A stretch of 64,000 nucleotides of DNA from Vibrio ostreicida (GTDB lineage: Bacteria; Pseudomonadota; Gammaproteobacteria; Enterobacterales; Vibrionaceae). A program made the translations under genes and the position numbers. This document shows positions 20,322 to 30,440 of this stretch, one piece after another (within the stretch, counting starts at the first letter, position 1; every line of letters begins with the position of its first letter). Location of the stretch: NCBI RefSeq assembly GCF_013074385.2, contig NZ_JABEYA020000008.1:125727-189726 (forward strand). The letters are read 5' to 3'. Under the pieces are notes generated by a model, which saw only the letters and a list, made by a program, of their open reading frames with translations, ran no database searches and was not told the DNA's origin.

Positions 20322-20804
20322 ATGAAATCACTCTCGATTATTCTTACTAGCTTGTGGCTGGCAACACCGGTCGCTGCAAGCGCCTTGCCGGAACAAACGG
20401 CCAACCTTCAAAGCGTCACTTTATCTGGTCGCCAGATTGATCTCGCTGAACTGAAAGGAAAAAAACCGGTATACCTGAAGTTTTGGGCAACATGGTGCAG
20501 TTACTGCAAAGAGGAAATGCCTCATTTACAAGCAATTAAAAACCAGTATGGTGATGATATAGAAGTTATTTCCATCAATGTCGGGCTCAATCAAACGCCG
20601 CAGCAAGTCACACAATATATGCAAAACCATCAATACGACTTACCTGTTGTCTTTGATCGCGATGGACTAATCACTCAATCTTTTGATGTGGTCGGCACCC
20701 CGCATCATATTCTTATCGACCGCCAAGGTAACATCGCTTATCGAACGTTCTTGGCCACTGATAAGCTCGACGCAATCATTGACCAATGGTCTAACGAAAA
20801 GTAA
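20322..20804 (+). CDS. TlpA/ResA-like periplasmic thioredoxin
   Basis: The 160-residue protein has a signal peptide (about 1-20, ending AASA) and a TlpA/AhpC-type thioredoxin fold. The active site WATWCSYCKEEMP contains the CxxC pair, and the cis-proline loop is VVGTPHH. It is probably reduced by the CcdA-like protein and in turn reduces a periplasmic target. It is the middle gene of the three-gene operon. Confidence 0.87.
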   Translation: MKSLSIILTSLWLATPVAASALPEQTANLQSVTLSGRQIDLAELKGKKPVYLKFWATWCSYCKEEMPHLQAIKNQYGDDIEVISINVGLNQTPQQVTQYMQNHQYDLPVVFDRDGLITQSFDVVGTPHHILIDRQGNIAYRTFLATDKLDAIIDQWSNEK

Positions 20805-20813
20805 GAGGCTCGC

Positions 20814-21722
20814 ATGAAAAAATTAATCACTCTAGGGGCACTGGCCTTCTCCTTTTCAACACTGGCCAATCCACTCGCGACCGAACTGCGCAGTATTGAT
20901 GATCATGCCCTATCGACAGATGAACCTCTTCACTTGGTCTTTTTTAATATCTGGGACAACTACGACCCTCAAGCAGGCGCATTGGGCTTTGTGTCGCGCC
21001 TGCCAAATGAGTTTAAGCGCCACTACAAACGTGTCTGGATTCAACCTGACATGAATATCACACTCCAGCAAATGAAGGATTATCAGGGGTATTTCCCAAC
21101 CGTCACCCCATTGATCCTAGATAAACAATTTAGCCTAATGAAGCACCAAAAAATCTGGACAACACCTCATCATATTCTGCTCGAAGACGGTAAAATGACG
21201 TTTTCTGGGACAAGTGCTGAGTTAAGCCGTGAATTGGGTCTTACAACCGACGCCGCCGAGGTTACCGTTAGCTTGCCTTCAACCGAACCTAAAGGCAGTG
21301 GGCCTGTCGTGTACAAACGTTTAAAAGTGGGGGAAGCCGCGCCTCTGTTTGTCAAAAAAACCTTACAAGGACAGGCACTCTCGCTTTCTGATCAACTAAC
21401 ACCCCCACAAGCAAGACCCATGACGTTAGTCTTCCTTGATGCAATGTGTCCGATGCCCCATTACCCAGACTGCGAGGAAAAAATTGCCCGTCTCAATATG
21501 GCCGTGGCCAGTGATGAATCCACGCAATGGCTTGGCGTCATCAGCCCATTTTACATCAATGAAAACATCGCCTCAGAGTTTGCGGCCCGAATGAAGCTGG
21601 ATTTGCCTTTGGTGTTTGATTATGGCAATGAGATCTTTCGTGCCTACGGAGTCCACGCGACACCTTATCAGATTAAGCTCACTCCGGCAGGGACGGTGGC
21701 GAGCCGTGGCAATATAGAGTAG
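20814..21722 (+). CDS. Secreted protein with two thioredoxin-like folds
   Basis: The 302-residue protein has a signal peptide (ending near STLANP) and two thioredoxin-like domains. The first (about 25-150) has HLVFFNIWDNYDP where a CxxC would sit, so it has no redox pair, yet it keeps a cis-Pro-like TTPHH. The second (about 165-300) is peroxiredoxin/SCO-like, with LVFLDAMCPMPHYPDCEEKI carrying two cysteines seven residues apart, and HATPY as its cis-Pro loop. It may be a periplasmic substrate or end enzyme of the thiol relay in this operon. Precise function unknown. Confidence 0.7.
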   Translation: MKKLITLGALAFSFSTLANPLATELRSIDDHALSTDEPLHLVFFNIWDNYDPQAGALGFVSRLPNEFKRHYKRVWIQPDMNITLQQMKDYQGYFPTVTPLILDKQFSLMKHQKIWTTPHHILLEDGKMTFSGTSAELSRELGLTTDAAEVTVSLPSTEPKGSGPVVYKRLKVGEAAPLFVKKTLQGQALSLSDQLTPPQARPMTLVFLDAMCPMPHYPDCEEKIARLNMAVASDESTQWLGVISPFYINENIASEFAARMKLDLPLVFDYGNEIFRAYGVHATPYQIKLTPAGTVASRGNIE

Positions 21723-21794
21723 ATGACAGTGCGCGCCGTTGCGGAAGCTGCCAATACGGTGCGCTGAGTATGTAAAAGACTGGCATACCTACCG

Positions 21795-22754
21795 TTATGT
21801 GAGCTGATACCCGTGTATACGCTGCCTGTTCATTATCGGGATGACCGTGGGGAAACTCGCTTTCCCTCCCACCAATAAAGCGCGTTTATGTTCTAACTGG
21901 GTGCATGCCGTTAACCAAGAGCATGGGCTGATTTTCACTGTTTGGAGCAGTGGTGGTATGGATTGAGGGACGCTTTGTTTGTTCGGCCTCATCTGTCTTC
22001 CGGTCCAATCGACCAGTTCAAGGTAGTCGACCAACCGAAAAGGCAGGCCGTCGAGGTTAGTCTGGTCAGCGTGACCAATAAAAGGATGAAGGCAAGGAGC
22101 GCTTGGTTGTGGCTGAATTAAGGCTTCAAGCCGCACTTTAATGGAAGTATAGTCACACGCTTGTAACGTATCGCTTAGGCCAGCACGGATAGGATTTAAG
22201 TCCGTGTATGCCATGGCGGCCAGCAACGCCTTTTCATCGAGTAGCGCCTGACTTTTGTAGCGGCTTTCCCAAAAGTGGCCCGTGCAGCGGTCTTCTTTAT
22301 TGGCTTTTAAGGCAATCTCAAAATTGAGCTCCCGCATAAACCAACTCAGGCTGAACAATCGCTCTCGCCACTGCGCGATGAGAGTTAGGGCGGCCTGATG
22401 CTCAGCATCGCTGCCCAATGAGTGGGACAAAAAACGCTGAATAAGAACGGGTTGAGTATGCAATTGAGACCAACGCTCGATGATTTGCTGGTCAGACATT
22501 GCTTGAGCGCGGGCTTGGTTGATGTGGACAACCAGATGATAGTGGTTACTCATTACGGCATAGGCACAGATATCGATACAAAATATCTGGCTTAGAGTTT
22601 GAATCCGAGAAGCAATCCATTCTCGGCGATGTTCGTAACTTTTTTGTGTATGGGCATCGTAGCCACATAGGAAAGTGCGTCGGACACAACGTGAAACGCA
22701 GTGATAATAAGGTGTGGCAGCCAGGCAGATTTGTTGGTTGCGTGCTCGTGTCAT
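21795..22754 (-). mobile_element. REP-associated tyrosine transposase (RAYT, IS200-like Y1)
   Basis: The 319-residue protein begins with the RAYT pattern ATPYYHCVSRCVRR. It has the HUH metal site in MSNHYHLVVH, the family block GHFWESRYKSQALLDE and the catalytic tyrosine region MAYTDLNPIRAGL. RAYTs are single-copy, domesticated-looking Y1 transposases that act on REP palindromes. No IS ends flank it, but a REP-like unit starts about 120 bp upstream and more copies follow at 30.2, 33.2 and 36.0 kb. The gene seems intact. Confidence 0.88.
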
Positions 22755-22877
22755 GATGGTGCCTAGGGATGGAATGAGAATGTCACGACTGTAACGGTTT
22801 CTTTTCTGGAAAGCGGAATAAAGATAAGTAGTTACGAGGCAGAGTTGATTTTTCTGCTGGGCGTCATACCTTGCTTA

Positions 22878-22946
22878 CAAGGTGCCTGTCCTTGTTTAGA
22901 CGGTTAGACTCGGTCCCTGTTAAACTTAAACTTAAACTTAAACTTA
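22878..22946. repeat. REP-like unit beside the RAYT gene, with TTAAAC tandem repeats
   Basis: ACAAGGTGCCTGTCCTTGTT (22878-22897) matches the right half of the repeats near 30.3, 33.2 and 36.0 kb. A degenerate second copy (TCGGTCCCTGTTAAAC) follows, then about four copies of the 6-mer TTAAAC up to 22946. Its complement starts with GGACAGGCA; GGAC is one of the tetranucleotides known to head RAYT-linked REPs. Confidence 0.7.
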
Positions 22947-22960
22947 GGAAAATGGGATTC

Positions 22961-25084
22961 CTAGTGAACAAAGAAAGTAATTTGTTCACATTTCAAATGA
23001 TTACAGGCCTTAATTTTTTGCTCACCTTTGAGGGAATGAGCATCTACTGTGTTGCTACTAGGGGCATTATTGATAAACCAACGAACGCGCCTATTTGAAG
23101 ATTTAAATTCAAATGTCTGATCAGGATAAGGGTAGATATGACTCCCATTTTTTGGAAACACAATTTCAAAATCCTTGTTATTTTTTGTCGAGTGTCTATT
23201 CCAAGCTTCAAGTTTCTGAGGCCATTGATGTAAGTTGTTAGAGTGCATATGTTTTCTTAACGTCCAAGGTGTTACGCCGCCAATACTCCACGCGGTCAAT
23301 TCCATCAAACAGTGGTCAGCTAACACCACCTTTTTATTGAGCCCACTCGGCCAGCATATTTTTACAGGTTCTACCCTAGACGGTTTTTCCCTCCGACCAA
23401 TGTCGTTAGGAAGTAGGTCAAAGACGTCAAACAATAAGGGGGACGCCATTGAGGCCCCTGTTTGACCAACATAGGGGGAACCATCAGGCCTTCCGACCCA
23501 AACACCTACCGTATAATCAGTACTCGTGCCTATTGCCCATGCATCACGAAAACCAAAACTGGTGCCAGTCTTCCAAGCAACGCTTCTGTTGTATTTCAGT
23601 ATGGGGCGATCAACGGGTGGGGTTTGCAGCATCGTACGTACAATCCAAGCACTCTCTCTCGATAAGAGCTGTTCCACCAACATCAGGTCATGAGGTGTGA
23701 ATCTTGGTAGGACTGATTTCCCACCACGGTTTAACGAACTGTAAAACATGACCAACTCTCGTAGCGTTGAGCCTCCTCCTCCCAAGGCAAGACTTAGATT
23801 TGAGTCAGGCAAACGGAGAGACGCGCCAAGAATTTCCATCTTTTTTACAAATGATTCAACCCCTAACTTGTCGAGTAGGTAGACAGGTGGAATATTTTTG
23901 GATCGTTGCAGGGCCTCGGTTGCACTGATTGCACCACTAAACACTTTGTCAAAATTCTGAGGCCTGTAGCCGGAAAAAGACATCGGTATGTCCATTAAAA
24001 GGCTTTGAGAATGGATCATGCCTTGCTCTAATGCGGCACCATAAATGAACGGCTTTAAGGTTGAACCAGGTGACCTTATTGCTTTTGTCATATCGACGTG
24101 CCCGTAGCTACGTTTATTGTCAATATCTAGTGAGCCCTTATAACCTAAGACTTTTCCGGAGGCATTCTCTAACACGATGATGGCAACCGATAGCCTTCCA
24201 TAGAGCGATTCAAACCGTGTCTTGGCTATCGAATTGAGATTTTTCTGAAGCTGATCATCAATATACGTTTCAATAACGTCCAAGCCGCTATATTTTCGTT
24301 TTAGTTCTCTCGCAAGCAGTGGAACTGAACGTTTGATTGGTTGCCTTGCAGGCCGAACAGGTTCATCTTTCAACAAAAAATATTCATCAGATGTCAGTAA
24401 ACCATTGGCCATTAGTCTGCGCAAAACCTTGTTTCGGGCTGCCATCGCTTTCTGTGGATATCTATCTGGACGATAAACACTTGGCCTTTGAGGTATCACA
24501 GAAAGCAAAGCCGCATCAGACAAATTTAACTCATTGGCCGATTTACCAAGATAACGTTGACTGGCCGCTTCTACCCCCTCGATGTTTCCCCCCATTGGAG
24601 CAAATGTCAGATACAGAGATAAAATATCTTCTTTTGATAACTGGTGTTCTAATTGCAAGGCTCTATAGATTTGGACAATTTTTCCTAAGTACGTTCTTTC
24701 GACGGGATACAAGATTCTCACGACTTGCATGGTCAGTGTCGAACCACCAGAAATAATCTTACCACTTGATATTCTCTGTATCAGCGCCCGAATTAAGGCT
24801 CGCCAATCGAAACCAACATGTGAAAAAAAACGTTGGTCTTCATAGTTTAAAAGGGTATTAAGATACACATCTGAGACGTATTGCGTTGTCACTGGGATTC
24901 GGAATATGCCTTGTTCATCCGCAAATTGTCTGAGTGTTTCACCTTCGCTAGAAACGACATTCACAGAATGACTTTTCGTGTATTCAGAGGGTAAAGGAAA
25001 GTAATAATTAAGAAGACTCCATCCTAGCACTGCTAAAGTCACAGTGCCGAGAATGAAGAAAAGCAAATACTTGAGGCGACGCAT
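22961..25084 (-). CDS. pbpC: Penicillin-binding protein 1C
   Basis: The 707-residue inner-membrane protein is a class A PBP. One N-terminal transmembrane helix is followed by a glycosyltransferase domain (EDQRFFSHVGFDWRALIRA, and ISGGSTLTMQ). The transpeptidase domain has the SxxK in SPGSTLKPF, SxN in RSKN and KTGT in WKTGTSFGF. A C-terminal PBP1C-type domain follows (biPBP_C-like, FPKNGSHIYPYP). The start codon overlaps the stop of the preceding gene (TAATG at 25084), so translation is coupled. PbpC and YfhM partners are widely found together; PBP1C is thought to repair peptidoglycan after attack. Confidence 0.92.
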   Translation of the reverse strand: MRRLKYLLFFILGTVTLAVLGWSLLNYYFPLPSEYTKSHSVNVVSSEGETLRQFADEQGIFRIPVTTQYVSDVYLNTLLNYEDQRFFSHVGFDWRALIRALIQRISSGKIISGGSTLTMQVVRILYPVERTYLGKIVQIYRALQLEHQLSKEDILSLYLTFAPMGGNIEGVEAASQRYLGKSANELNLSDAALLSVIPQRPSVYRPDRYPQKAMAARNKVLRRLMANGLLTSDEYFLLKDEPVRPARQPIKRSVPLLARELKRKYSGLDVIETYIDDQLQKNLNSIAKTRFESLYGRLSVAIIVLENASGKVLGYKGSLDIDNKRSYGHVDMTKAIRSPGSTLKPFIYGAALEQGMIHSQSLLMDIPMSFSGYRPQNFDKVFSGAISATEALQRSKNIPPVYLLDKLGVESFVKKMEILGASLRLPDSNLSLALGGGGSTLRELVMFYSSLNRGGKSVLPRFTPHDLMLVEQLLSRESAWIVRTMLQTPPVDRPILKYNRSVAWKTGTSFGFRDAWAIGTSTDYTVGVWVGRPDGSPYVGQTGASMASPLLFDVFDLLPNDIGRREKPSRVEPVKICWPSGLNKKVVLADHCLMELTAWSIGGVTPWTLRKHMHSNNLHQWPQKLEAWNRHSTKNNKDFEIVFPKNGSHIYPYPDQTFEFKSSNRRVRWFINNAPSSNTVDAHSLKGEQKIKACNHLKCEQITFFVH

Positions 25085-28000
25085 TAACGAACGATTTTAA
25101 TCACTTTATTGCGCTCTTGAGTCAGCAAAAAGCGTTCAGGGGCATACATATCTTCAATGTAAACGCCGGGGACAATGGACTCACCGGCAGTTTCTGCACG
25201 TAAGACATAATAGAACACATAATTTCGTTGCGCTAAAAAGTCAGCGCCCACAACAAAGCGGTCATTTCGATACTCCGTGACTTCGGATGAGGTCGAAGTG
25301 AGATCAAGGGATTCTAGCACCTCTTTGGAACCTGTGAATTGAGGGTTTTCTAACACAAAGCCACCGGGCAGGTTGTCGACCAACATTCCACGCTTGACGC
25401 TTTGACTGAGTTTAAATTCGACCTTTGCAATTAAAGATTGACCGACATTAAGCGTCTTCCCTTTCCAAGGCTTGCCTTCCGTCGTCAGGTAAGTTCGAGT
25501 CACATGCTCAAAAGGTATCGTACTATTTAGAAGTTCAGTATCAGCATACCCGCTGACCGTTTCAGTCACATATAATGGGCTTGGAGACGTATTCTCATAG
25601 ATATCATCTTGTTTCATTACTAAAGGCTCCGTAACAAACCGTGACGACGAATTCATCGAAATCGATACACCTTGGGCATTTTTGGATTCCAAATTAAGGC
25701 CCGCAACGGCCAAAGCAAACCGGTCTTGCGTACTAAAATATCGACGGTCATTCGCTAACTCAAAAATTTGCTCAGCAGACTGAATGCGTAGCTTTTCAAG
25801 AGCCGGAGTCAAAGAAGTCAGTTTTTCAAGTTCACTAACCACATTGATGATTTTCGCGTAGCCGGACAACTTACTGTCATAGTAATTTGAATAATCTACG
25901 ACTTTAGAGGTTAACGTCTTTGAGGCAGCGTTAATATAGGTTTCAGCGGTTTTAAGATCCCCTAATATATAAAAAGTAGCCCCCAAATAGAGTGAATTGA
26001 GTGCACCTATCGTGCTTTTACCTTTCAAGTAAGTATTGGCATCGGAGTAAGACAGTTGACCATGTTTTGACAATACATAAGCAGCGTACTCCTTGTGGAT
26101 TGAAAGGTTTTTATTGTAGATTCGCTGCTTCACTCTGCGTGACGTTGACTCAACGAGTTCGGCTTGCACAACCGTGGGGTAGGCCCCTTTTGCTGTGAAA
26201 AGAAAATCAGCCACGTAAGAAGTTAACCATAAATCTTCTCGGGAGCTTAGCCCCCAAAGCCCGAAACCACCATTCGGTTTTTGCGCCGTAGCCAACTTGG
26301 ATACCGCTTTATAAATGATATCTTCTGGCGCTTCATCGACCTCGTTCAACTGTGGTTCGGCTCTTGAGATCAGGTCGGGTTCTAACCATGGAAACGCTTT
26401 ACTGGTTGTTTGTTCGACACAACCATATGGGTACCTAAATAGCCCCTCAATGAAAGTATTTGTTTCAATGGACGGGTTGTGACTAAACGCAATGACGCTT
26501 TGGCTATCTCCAACCCTTTTCACCCCATCCCAACTTGCTTTGTTGATGACGATTCTATCTCCGGTGTTAAGGATGCGAGAGGTAACCTTTGTCACATATG
26601 GGCGAGTTGACCTTACCGGCACCTTCCAAGTACGCACCGCTTTATAGAGCGTACTATCAACCGATAAGCTGAGCTCTGAAACGCCGACTTGCTCTCCAAC
26701 CTCGACGTCAACTGAGAAACCTATCTTATCATTTGGTAAAATGGTGAAACTTTTCGGATAATTATCTTTCAGTTTGAGGTGCGAACTAGCCTCTAGATTG
26801 AGTTTGACTGATTGTTTTGAATCGGTTTGATTTGATGCTTCAACATATAATTGGCTTTTATTCTCTGACGCAAAAAATCTAGGAACTGATAACTCCGCAA
26901 CAATCGGTGCACTCACTTTTATGGCTTCAGAAGCAACACCAAATTTGTTGCCACTGACTACAATGGCCACGACTTCAACTTCACCGTTATAATCCGGCAC
27001 AGTGACATCAATCATCGCCTTGCCTTTGTCATCAATACGAATTGGGGCAAGTACTTGATTAAACGTTTTGCTTTCAACAAGGTTACCCTGCACTGCTCTA
27101 TCGTCTAAGCCTCCGTCCCCCCCATAGCGATGGGTGATATAGGAACTCGGTCTTGATTCAAATTGCCTCGAATACAAGTCAATCACATCGGCACTCAAAC
27201 GTTTTTGGCCATAGAACCACTCAAACACATCTGGGATAGTGTAGTTTGATAGATTCAAGATCCCCTTATCTGCAATCGTGATCAAAGCGAAGGCATCCTT
27301 TGCTTCTTCAAGATTTGTTTGTATTGATAGCTTTTGACTGGTTAGCGGTTCAAATTTATCAGGCATGTTAAGATAGACTTGCACTCGACGATCATCTCGA
27401 TACAGTTTGACCGGTTTGACTGAAAGCAAGCGCTTGGTGTACGACTCCTCAGTGTTTGTGAGAGTCGCAATCACATAGAGATCGTGTCTGGTTAGATTCT
27501 CTGGCAAGGAAATAGACATTGATGCGTGCTTATCCATCGACATCGTCTTGCGGGCGTAGACCTTATCCGCCACAAGTTCGACATTGAGTAAGCCCTTCAG
27601 AGGGCTTTGAACCTCTATGTCGATAGTGTCCTCCGACTGAAAGCTCTCCTTATTGAGGGAGAGATACAACTGATCGGGCTTGATAGGAATCTGCTTATCT
27701 CCCTCCTTCCAACCTACATAGAACGGAAAGACAGTACGTTGCCCGTCTGATGACGTCGCCGTCAATCGGTATTGTCCCCACTTAGCTGGGAAAGAATAGT
27801 TTTCGGTGTTCCGAGTCAAGCTTAACTGTTTGGATTCAACCACCCGCCATTTATCATCTCGCTCAAGGACCCAACCAGAGCTTTGATTGTGCACCCAGTA
27901 GTAACCACCTCGGTTTCTCTCAATGGATACGTCCACATCGCCAGAGAGAATTTGGTCTCCAGTTCCGCTCAGCAGTGCAAGGCTAAACTTCGCCTCTTCA

Positions 28001-29733
28001 AAGTACGAGAAACTGTCCGATTGTGGCCTGATCCCTACAACCGGTTTGCTATTTGATACTAGAATAGTATTTTTCCGAGAGGTGACACCACCTCCTGCTT
28101 CAAAAAGATAGCTATTGAGTGTGAGCAAAGCCGGTCCGACTAACTTTTCTTTCGGTATTGCGTCAATGTCAAACTCGATTTTACCCGAAGAATTGAGTTT
28201 CGTATCAATGGGCTTGGGTAAATCGGAATAGGCAAACCTTTTATTGGAACCAATAAAATAATCTTTATAGGCACCGGGGAAATGGGACAGATATTTTAGT
28301 GTCGGGTTCACCTGCAGACGATTACCATCAGCAACTTGACCGAAAAGGTAATGCCCTTCTGCCTTGACGGTCAATTGCGCACCCGCATCCATCACTTCCG
28401 ATGAAACGACGTTGAGGTCCATCCGTTCAGGAACAAACTCTACCACCGTGAAAGTAAATGTCCCCAAGCTGAAATCGGAAGTTTGATTGACTTTTGCGCG
28501 AACAGACCATTTACCCAAATCAGCGGATGGTGGTAATGAGAAATTGACACTAAAAAACCCTTTCACCGATTCTTCCACAACCTTAGAAATAGCAACCGCA
28601 CCATTTGGTTTGATTAATTCAAAGTACATCGCTTCTATGTCTGTCGTGGAGCCATCACTGTCTCTTACTAAGGTATTAATGGTGATGCGTTCTGACGGCT
28701 TAAATAAATCTCGATTAGAATAGACAAAGGCTTTGGTTTTCGTTTCGCTTTCTCCGTCAACATCGAAGTCACTCAGGTCCAAAGGAATCTCTTTAACAGG
28801 TAACACAGCAACTTTTGAGCCTGCTTCTACATAAAACACATCACTTGGCGCACGATTGGAATAAGTGAACTGAGCAAAACCATCCTCGATTGGGTGGCTG
28901 CTGCGTAGCCCTTGCTGAGAATACACGTGTAACTTACCTGACTTTAAAGGTTTATTGTTTTTTAAATCAATAACCTGAACAGAGGCGTCAGATTCAAAAA
29001 CTTTCGCTTGCAAGCCCAATTCAGACAGCAAAACATGGAAAATGGAAGGCGAGTCAAATGAGTTCGACGGTTTGATGGCGATAACATACCAACCACTAGC
29101 CAGTGAATTTGGTAGCGTTAGATTGGACAGCTTCGATTGGTTTGGTAATCCCGGTGAGATTGGAAAGTTTAATTCTTCAGAATGGGTGAAGTTTTTTCTA
29201 AGCTTTTGAGCGCTCCATGTACCTAATCTTTTTGTGTAGAAATACTCATTGAATAACTCGGGGACATTATCCACTTTGAAAACGGACATGTTTATGCCGG
29301 CCGCATTGACCGACTCAATTGGGATAGCGCGATCACCTGACGCATTCACAAATGGGCCATTACCCAGAACTCTAACTGATGGGTCGGCTTCATAAATGGA
29401 CACAACTTCTATCTTGTCGAGACCATCATGTGTGGTCCCTGCTAACGAAACTTCATAGTCACCTAGACCAAATGTGGTGGTCGAAAAATACTGATAAGTA
29501 CGATCGCTAGACAACACCCAACCTACATTTGGAATAGCGGTATTATCTTTGATTACGGGCAAATTGACAGCCTTTGAAATTTCGCCTTCTAGGCTAACAA
29601 TAATGCTCGCTTCATCGTTGATCGTTCCTTCTGATACCTGAGTCACTGTTATTGCGTATGCTTGATAGGAAAAGACAAAAAATATGGAGAGCAGCAGAGC
29701 GACTCGTGAAGTTAGAGTTGGCAGTTTCATCAC
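25084..29733 (-). CDS. yfhM: Bacterial alpha-2-macroglobulin with thioester site
   Basis: The 1549-residue periplasmic protein belongs to the bacterial alpha-2-macroglobulins, proposed to trap invading proteases. A signal peptide (about 1-28, ending YQAYA) precedes several macroglobulin beta domains. The bait and A2M regions follow, then the thioester motif YGCVEQTT with Cys1105, and a helical thioester domain with SxxxxAQKPNGGFGLW. The E. coli homologue is a lipoprotein, but here no lipobox cysteine follows the signal peptide, so it is probably soluble. It is the first gene of the yfhM-pbpC pair and overlaps pbpC by one base. Confidence 0.93.
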   Translation of the reverse strand: MMKLPTLTSRVALLLSIFFVFSYQAYAITVTQVSEGTINDEASIIVSLEGEISKAVNLPVIKDNTAIPNVGWVLSSDRTYQYFSTTTFGLGDYEVSLAGTTHDGLDKIEVVSIYEADPSVRVLGNGPFVNASGDRAIPIESVNAAGINMSVFKVDNVPELFNEYFYTKRLGTWSAQKLRKNFTHSEELNFPISPGLPNQSKLSNLTLPNSLASGWYVIAIKPSNSFDSPSIFHVLLSELGLQAKVFESDASVQVIDLKNNKPLKSGKLHVYSQQGLRSSHPIEDGFAQFTYSNRAPSDVFYVEAGSKVAVLPVKEIPLDLSDFDVDGESETKTKAFVYSNRDLFKPSERITINTLVRDSDGSTTDIEAMYFELIKPNGAVAISKVVEESVKGFFSVNFSLPPSADLGKWSVRAKVNQTSDFSLGTFTFTVVEFVPERMDLNVVSSEVMDAGAQLTVKAEGHYLFGQVADGNRLQVNPTLKYLSHFPGAYKDYFIGSNKRFAYSDLPKPIDTKLNSSGKIEFDIDAIPKEKLVGPALLTLNSYLFEAGGGVTSRKNTILVSNSKPVVGIRPQSDSFSYFEEAKFSLALLSGTGDQILSGDVDVSIERNRGGYYWVHNQSSGWVLERDDKWRVVESKQLSLTRNTENYSFPAKWGQYRLTATSSDGQRTVFPFYVGWKEGDKQIPIKPDQLYLSLNKESFQSEDTIDIEVQSPLKGLLNVELVADKVYARKTMSMDKHASMSISLPENLTRHDLYVIATLTNTEESYTKRLLSVKPVKLYRDDRRVQVYLNMPDKFEPLTSQKLSIQTNLEEAKDAFALITIADKGILNLSNYTIPDVFEWFYGQKRLSADVIDLYSRQFESRPSSYITHRYGGDGGLDDRAVQGNLVESKTFNQVLAPIRIDDKGKAMIDVTVPDYNGEVEVVAIVVSGNKFGVASEAIKVSAPIVAELSVPRFFASENKSQLYVEASNQTDSKQSVKLNLEASSHLKLKDNYPKSFTILPNDKIGFSVDVEVGEQVGVSELSLSVDSTLYKAVRTWKVPVRSTRPYVTKVTSRILNTGDRIVINKASWDGVKRVGDSQSVIAFSHNPSIETNTFIEGLFRYPYGCVEQTTSKAFPWLEPDLISRAEPQLNEVDEAPEDIIYKAVSKLATAQKPNGGFGLWGLSSREDLWLTSYVADFLFTAKGAYPTVVQAELVESTSRRVKQRIYNKNLSIHKEYAAYVLSKHGQLSYSDANTYLKGKSTIGALNSLYLGATFYILGDLKTAETYINAASKTLTSKVVDYSNYYDSKLSGYAKIINVVSELEKLTSLTPALEKLRIQSAEQIFELANDRRYFSTQDRFALAVAGLNLESKNAQGVSISMNSSSRFVTEPLVMKQDDIYENTSPSPLYVTETVSGYADTELLNSTIPFEHVTRTYLTTEGKPWKGKTLNVGQSLIAKVEFKLSQSVKRGMLVDNLPGGFVLENPQFTGSKEVLESLDLTSTSSEVTEYRNDRFVVGADFLAQRNYVFYYVLRAETAGESIVPGVYIEDMYAPERFLLTQERNKVIKIVR

Positions 29734-30078
29734 ATTATTACCAATGATTCATTTAGTAGAAGCTTTCATGTATACATTTGAGAGGCGGCCTACTGCGGGC
29801 GACCTTGTTTTTTCAGTGTCAAGACGGCTAAAAGTTAGCTTTAATCTTACTCATTAGGGCAATTAATTATTAAGACTTTTCGGACTAAAAAAGCACCTTA
29901 AAAAGGCTCGTATTGTAAGGCTCTAGACCCCAGATATAAATAGAAAAATGTTCGTTCTTGATTAAATATTACACCATGCTTAGCGTCTATATACAATAAA
30001 TTTCTGTGACAAAACAATGATATCGCTGAATGAAATAGTGGTCACGAAGCTATCACTCAAAATACACTAACCGGTAGT
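29734..30078. other. Gene-free stretch upstream of yfhM
   Basis: This holds the promoter of the yfhM-pbpC pair. It is AT-rich and carries no convincing frame, terminator or known motif. The island boundary repeat begins at its right end. Confidence 0.35.
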
Positions 30079-30142
30079 TGTCGCCACTAAATTTTTCCGG
30101 TGGCTGTCGCCACTTACCAAGCTTCAGGCACAAAAAGAGCCG
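30079..30142 (+). repeat. Direct repeat A, candidate island attachment site
   Basis: This sequence matches 36319-36380 in the same orientation. Shared blocks in order are TGTCGCCAC (one change in B), GGCTGTCGCCACTT, CCAA, TTCAGG and AAAAAGAGCC. Just left, CCGGTRGYTGTCGCCACT occurs twice (30071-30088 and 30097-30114). An imperfect hairpin follows (AAGAGCCGC with GCGACTCTT). The second copy lies directly after a P2-like integrase remnant, as expected for att sites. Confidence 0.65.
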
Positions 30143-30200
30143 CAAGAAGCGACTCTTAATCGATCGCATGGTGTTGAAACAACCATAAAATGAAAATCAC

Positions 30201-30403
30201 GATTTAAAAGGACAGATTTAAAAGGACAGGCACGCAGATTTAAAAGGACAGGCATAAGAAAACGGGGACAGATTTAAAAGGACAGGCACGCAGATTTAAA
30301 AGGACAGGCATAAGAAAACGGGTGTAAGACTAAACAAGATGCCTGTCCCTGTTAGACTAAACAAGATGCCTGTCCCTGTTAGACTCCCTGTCCCTGTCAG
30401 ACT
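30201..30403. repeat. Cluster of REP-like tandem repeats
   Basis: Two 56-bp tandem copies (30213 and 30269) each hold two GGACAGGCA heads, one with the CAGATTTAAAA spacer and one followed by TAAGAAAACGGG. Two 27-bp tandem copies (30327-30353 and 30354-30380) in the opposite sense follow, each with ACAAGATGCCTGTCCCTGTT. A degenerate CCCTGTCCCTGTC tail closes the cluster. The two senses face each other as in BIMEs. Confidence 0.85.
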
Positions 30404-30440
30404 GTTCGAATCCCACACTTTGGCTGACTAGACGTTTATT

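Noticed and set aside
30201..30403. CRISPR array
   Set aside because: The units are tandem copies in two orientations with no unique spacers, and no cas gene is present. They fit REP/BIME repeats.
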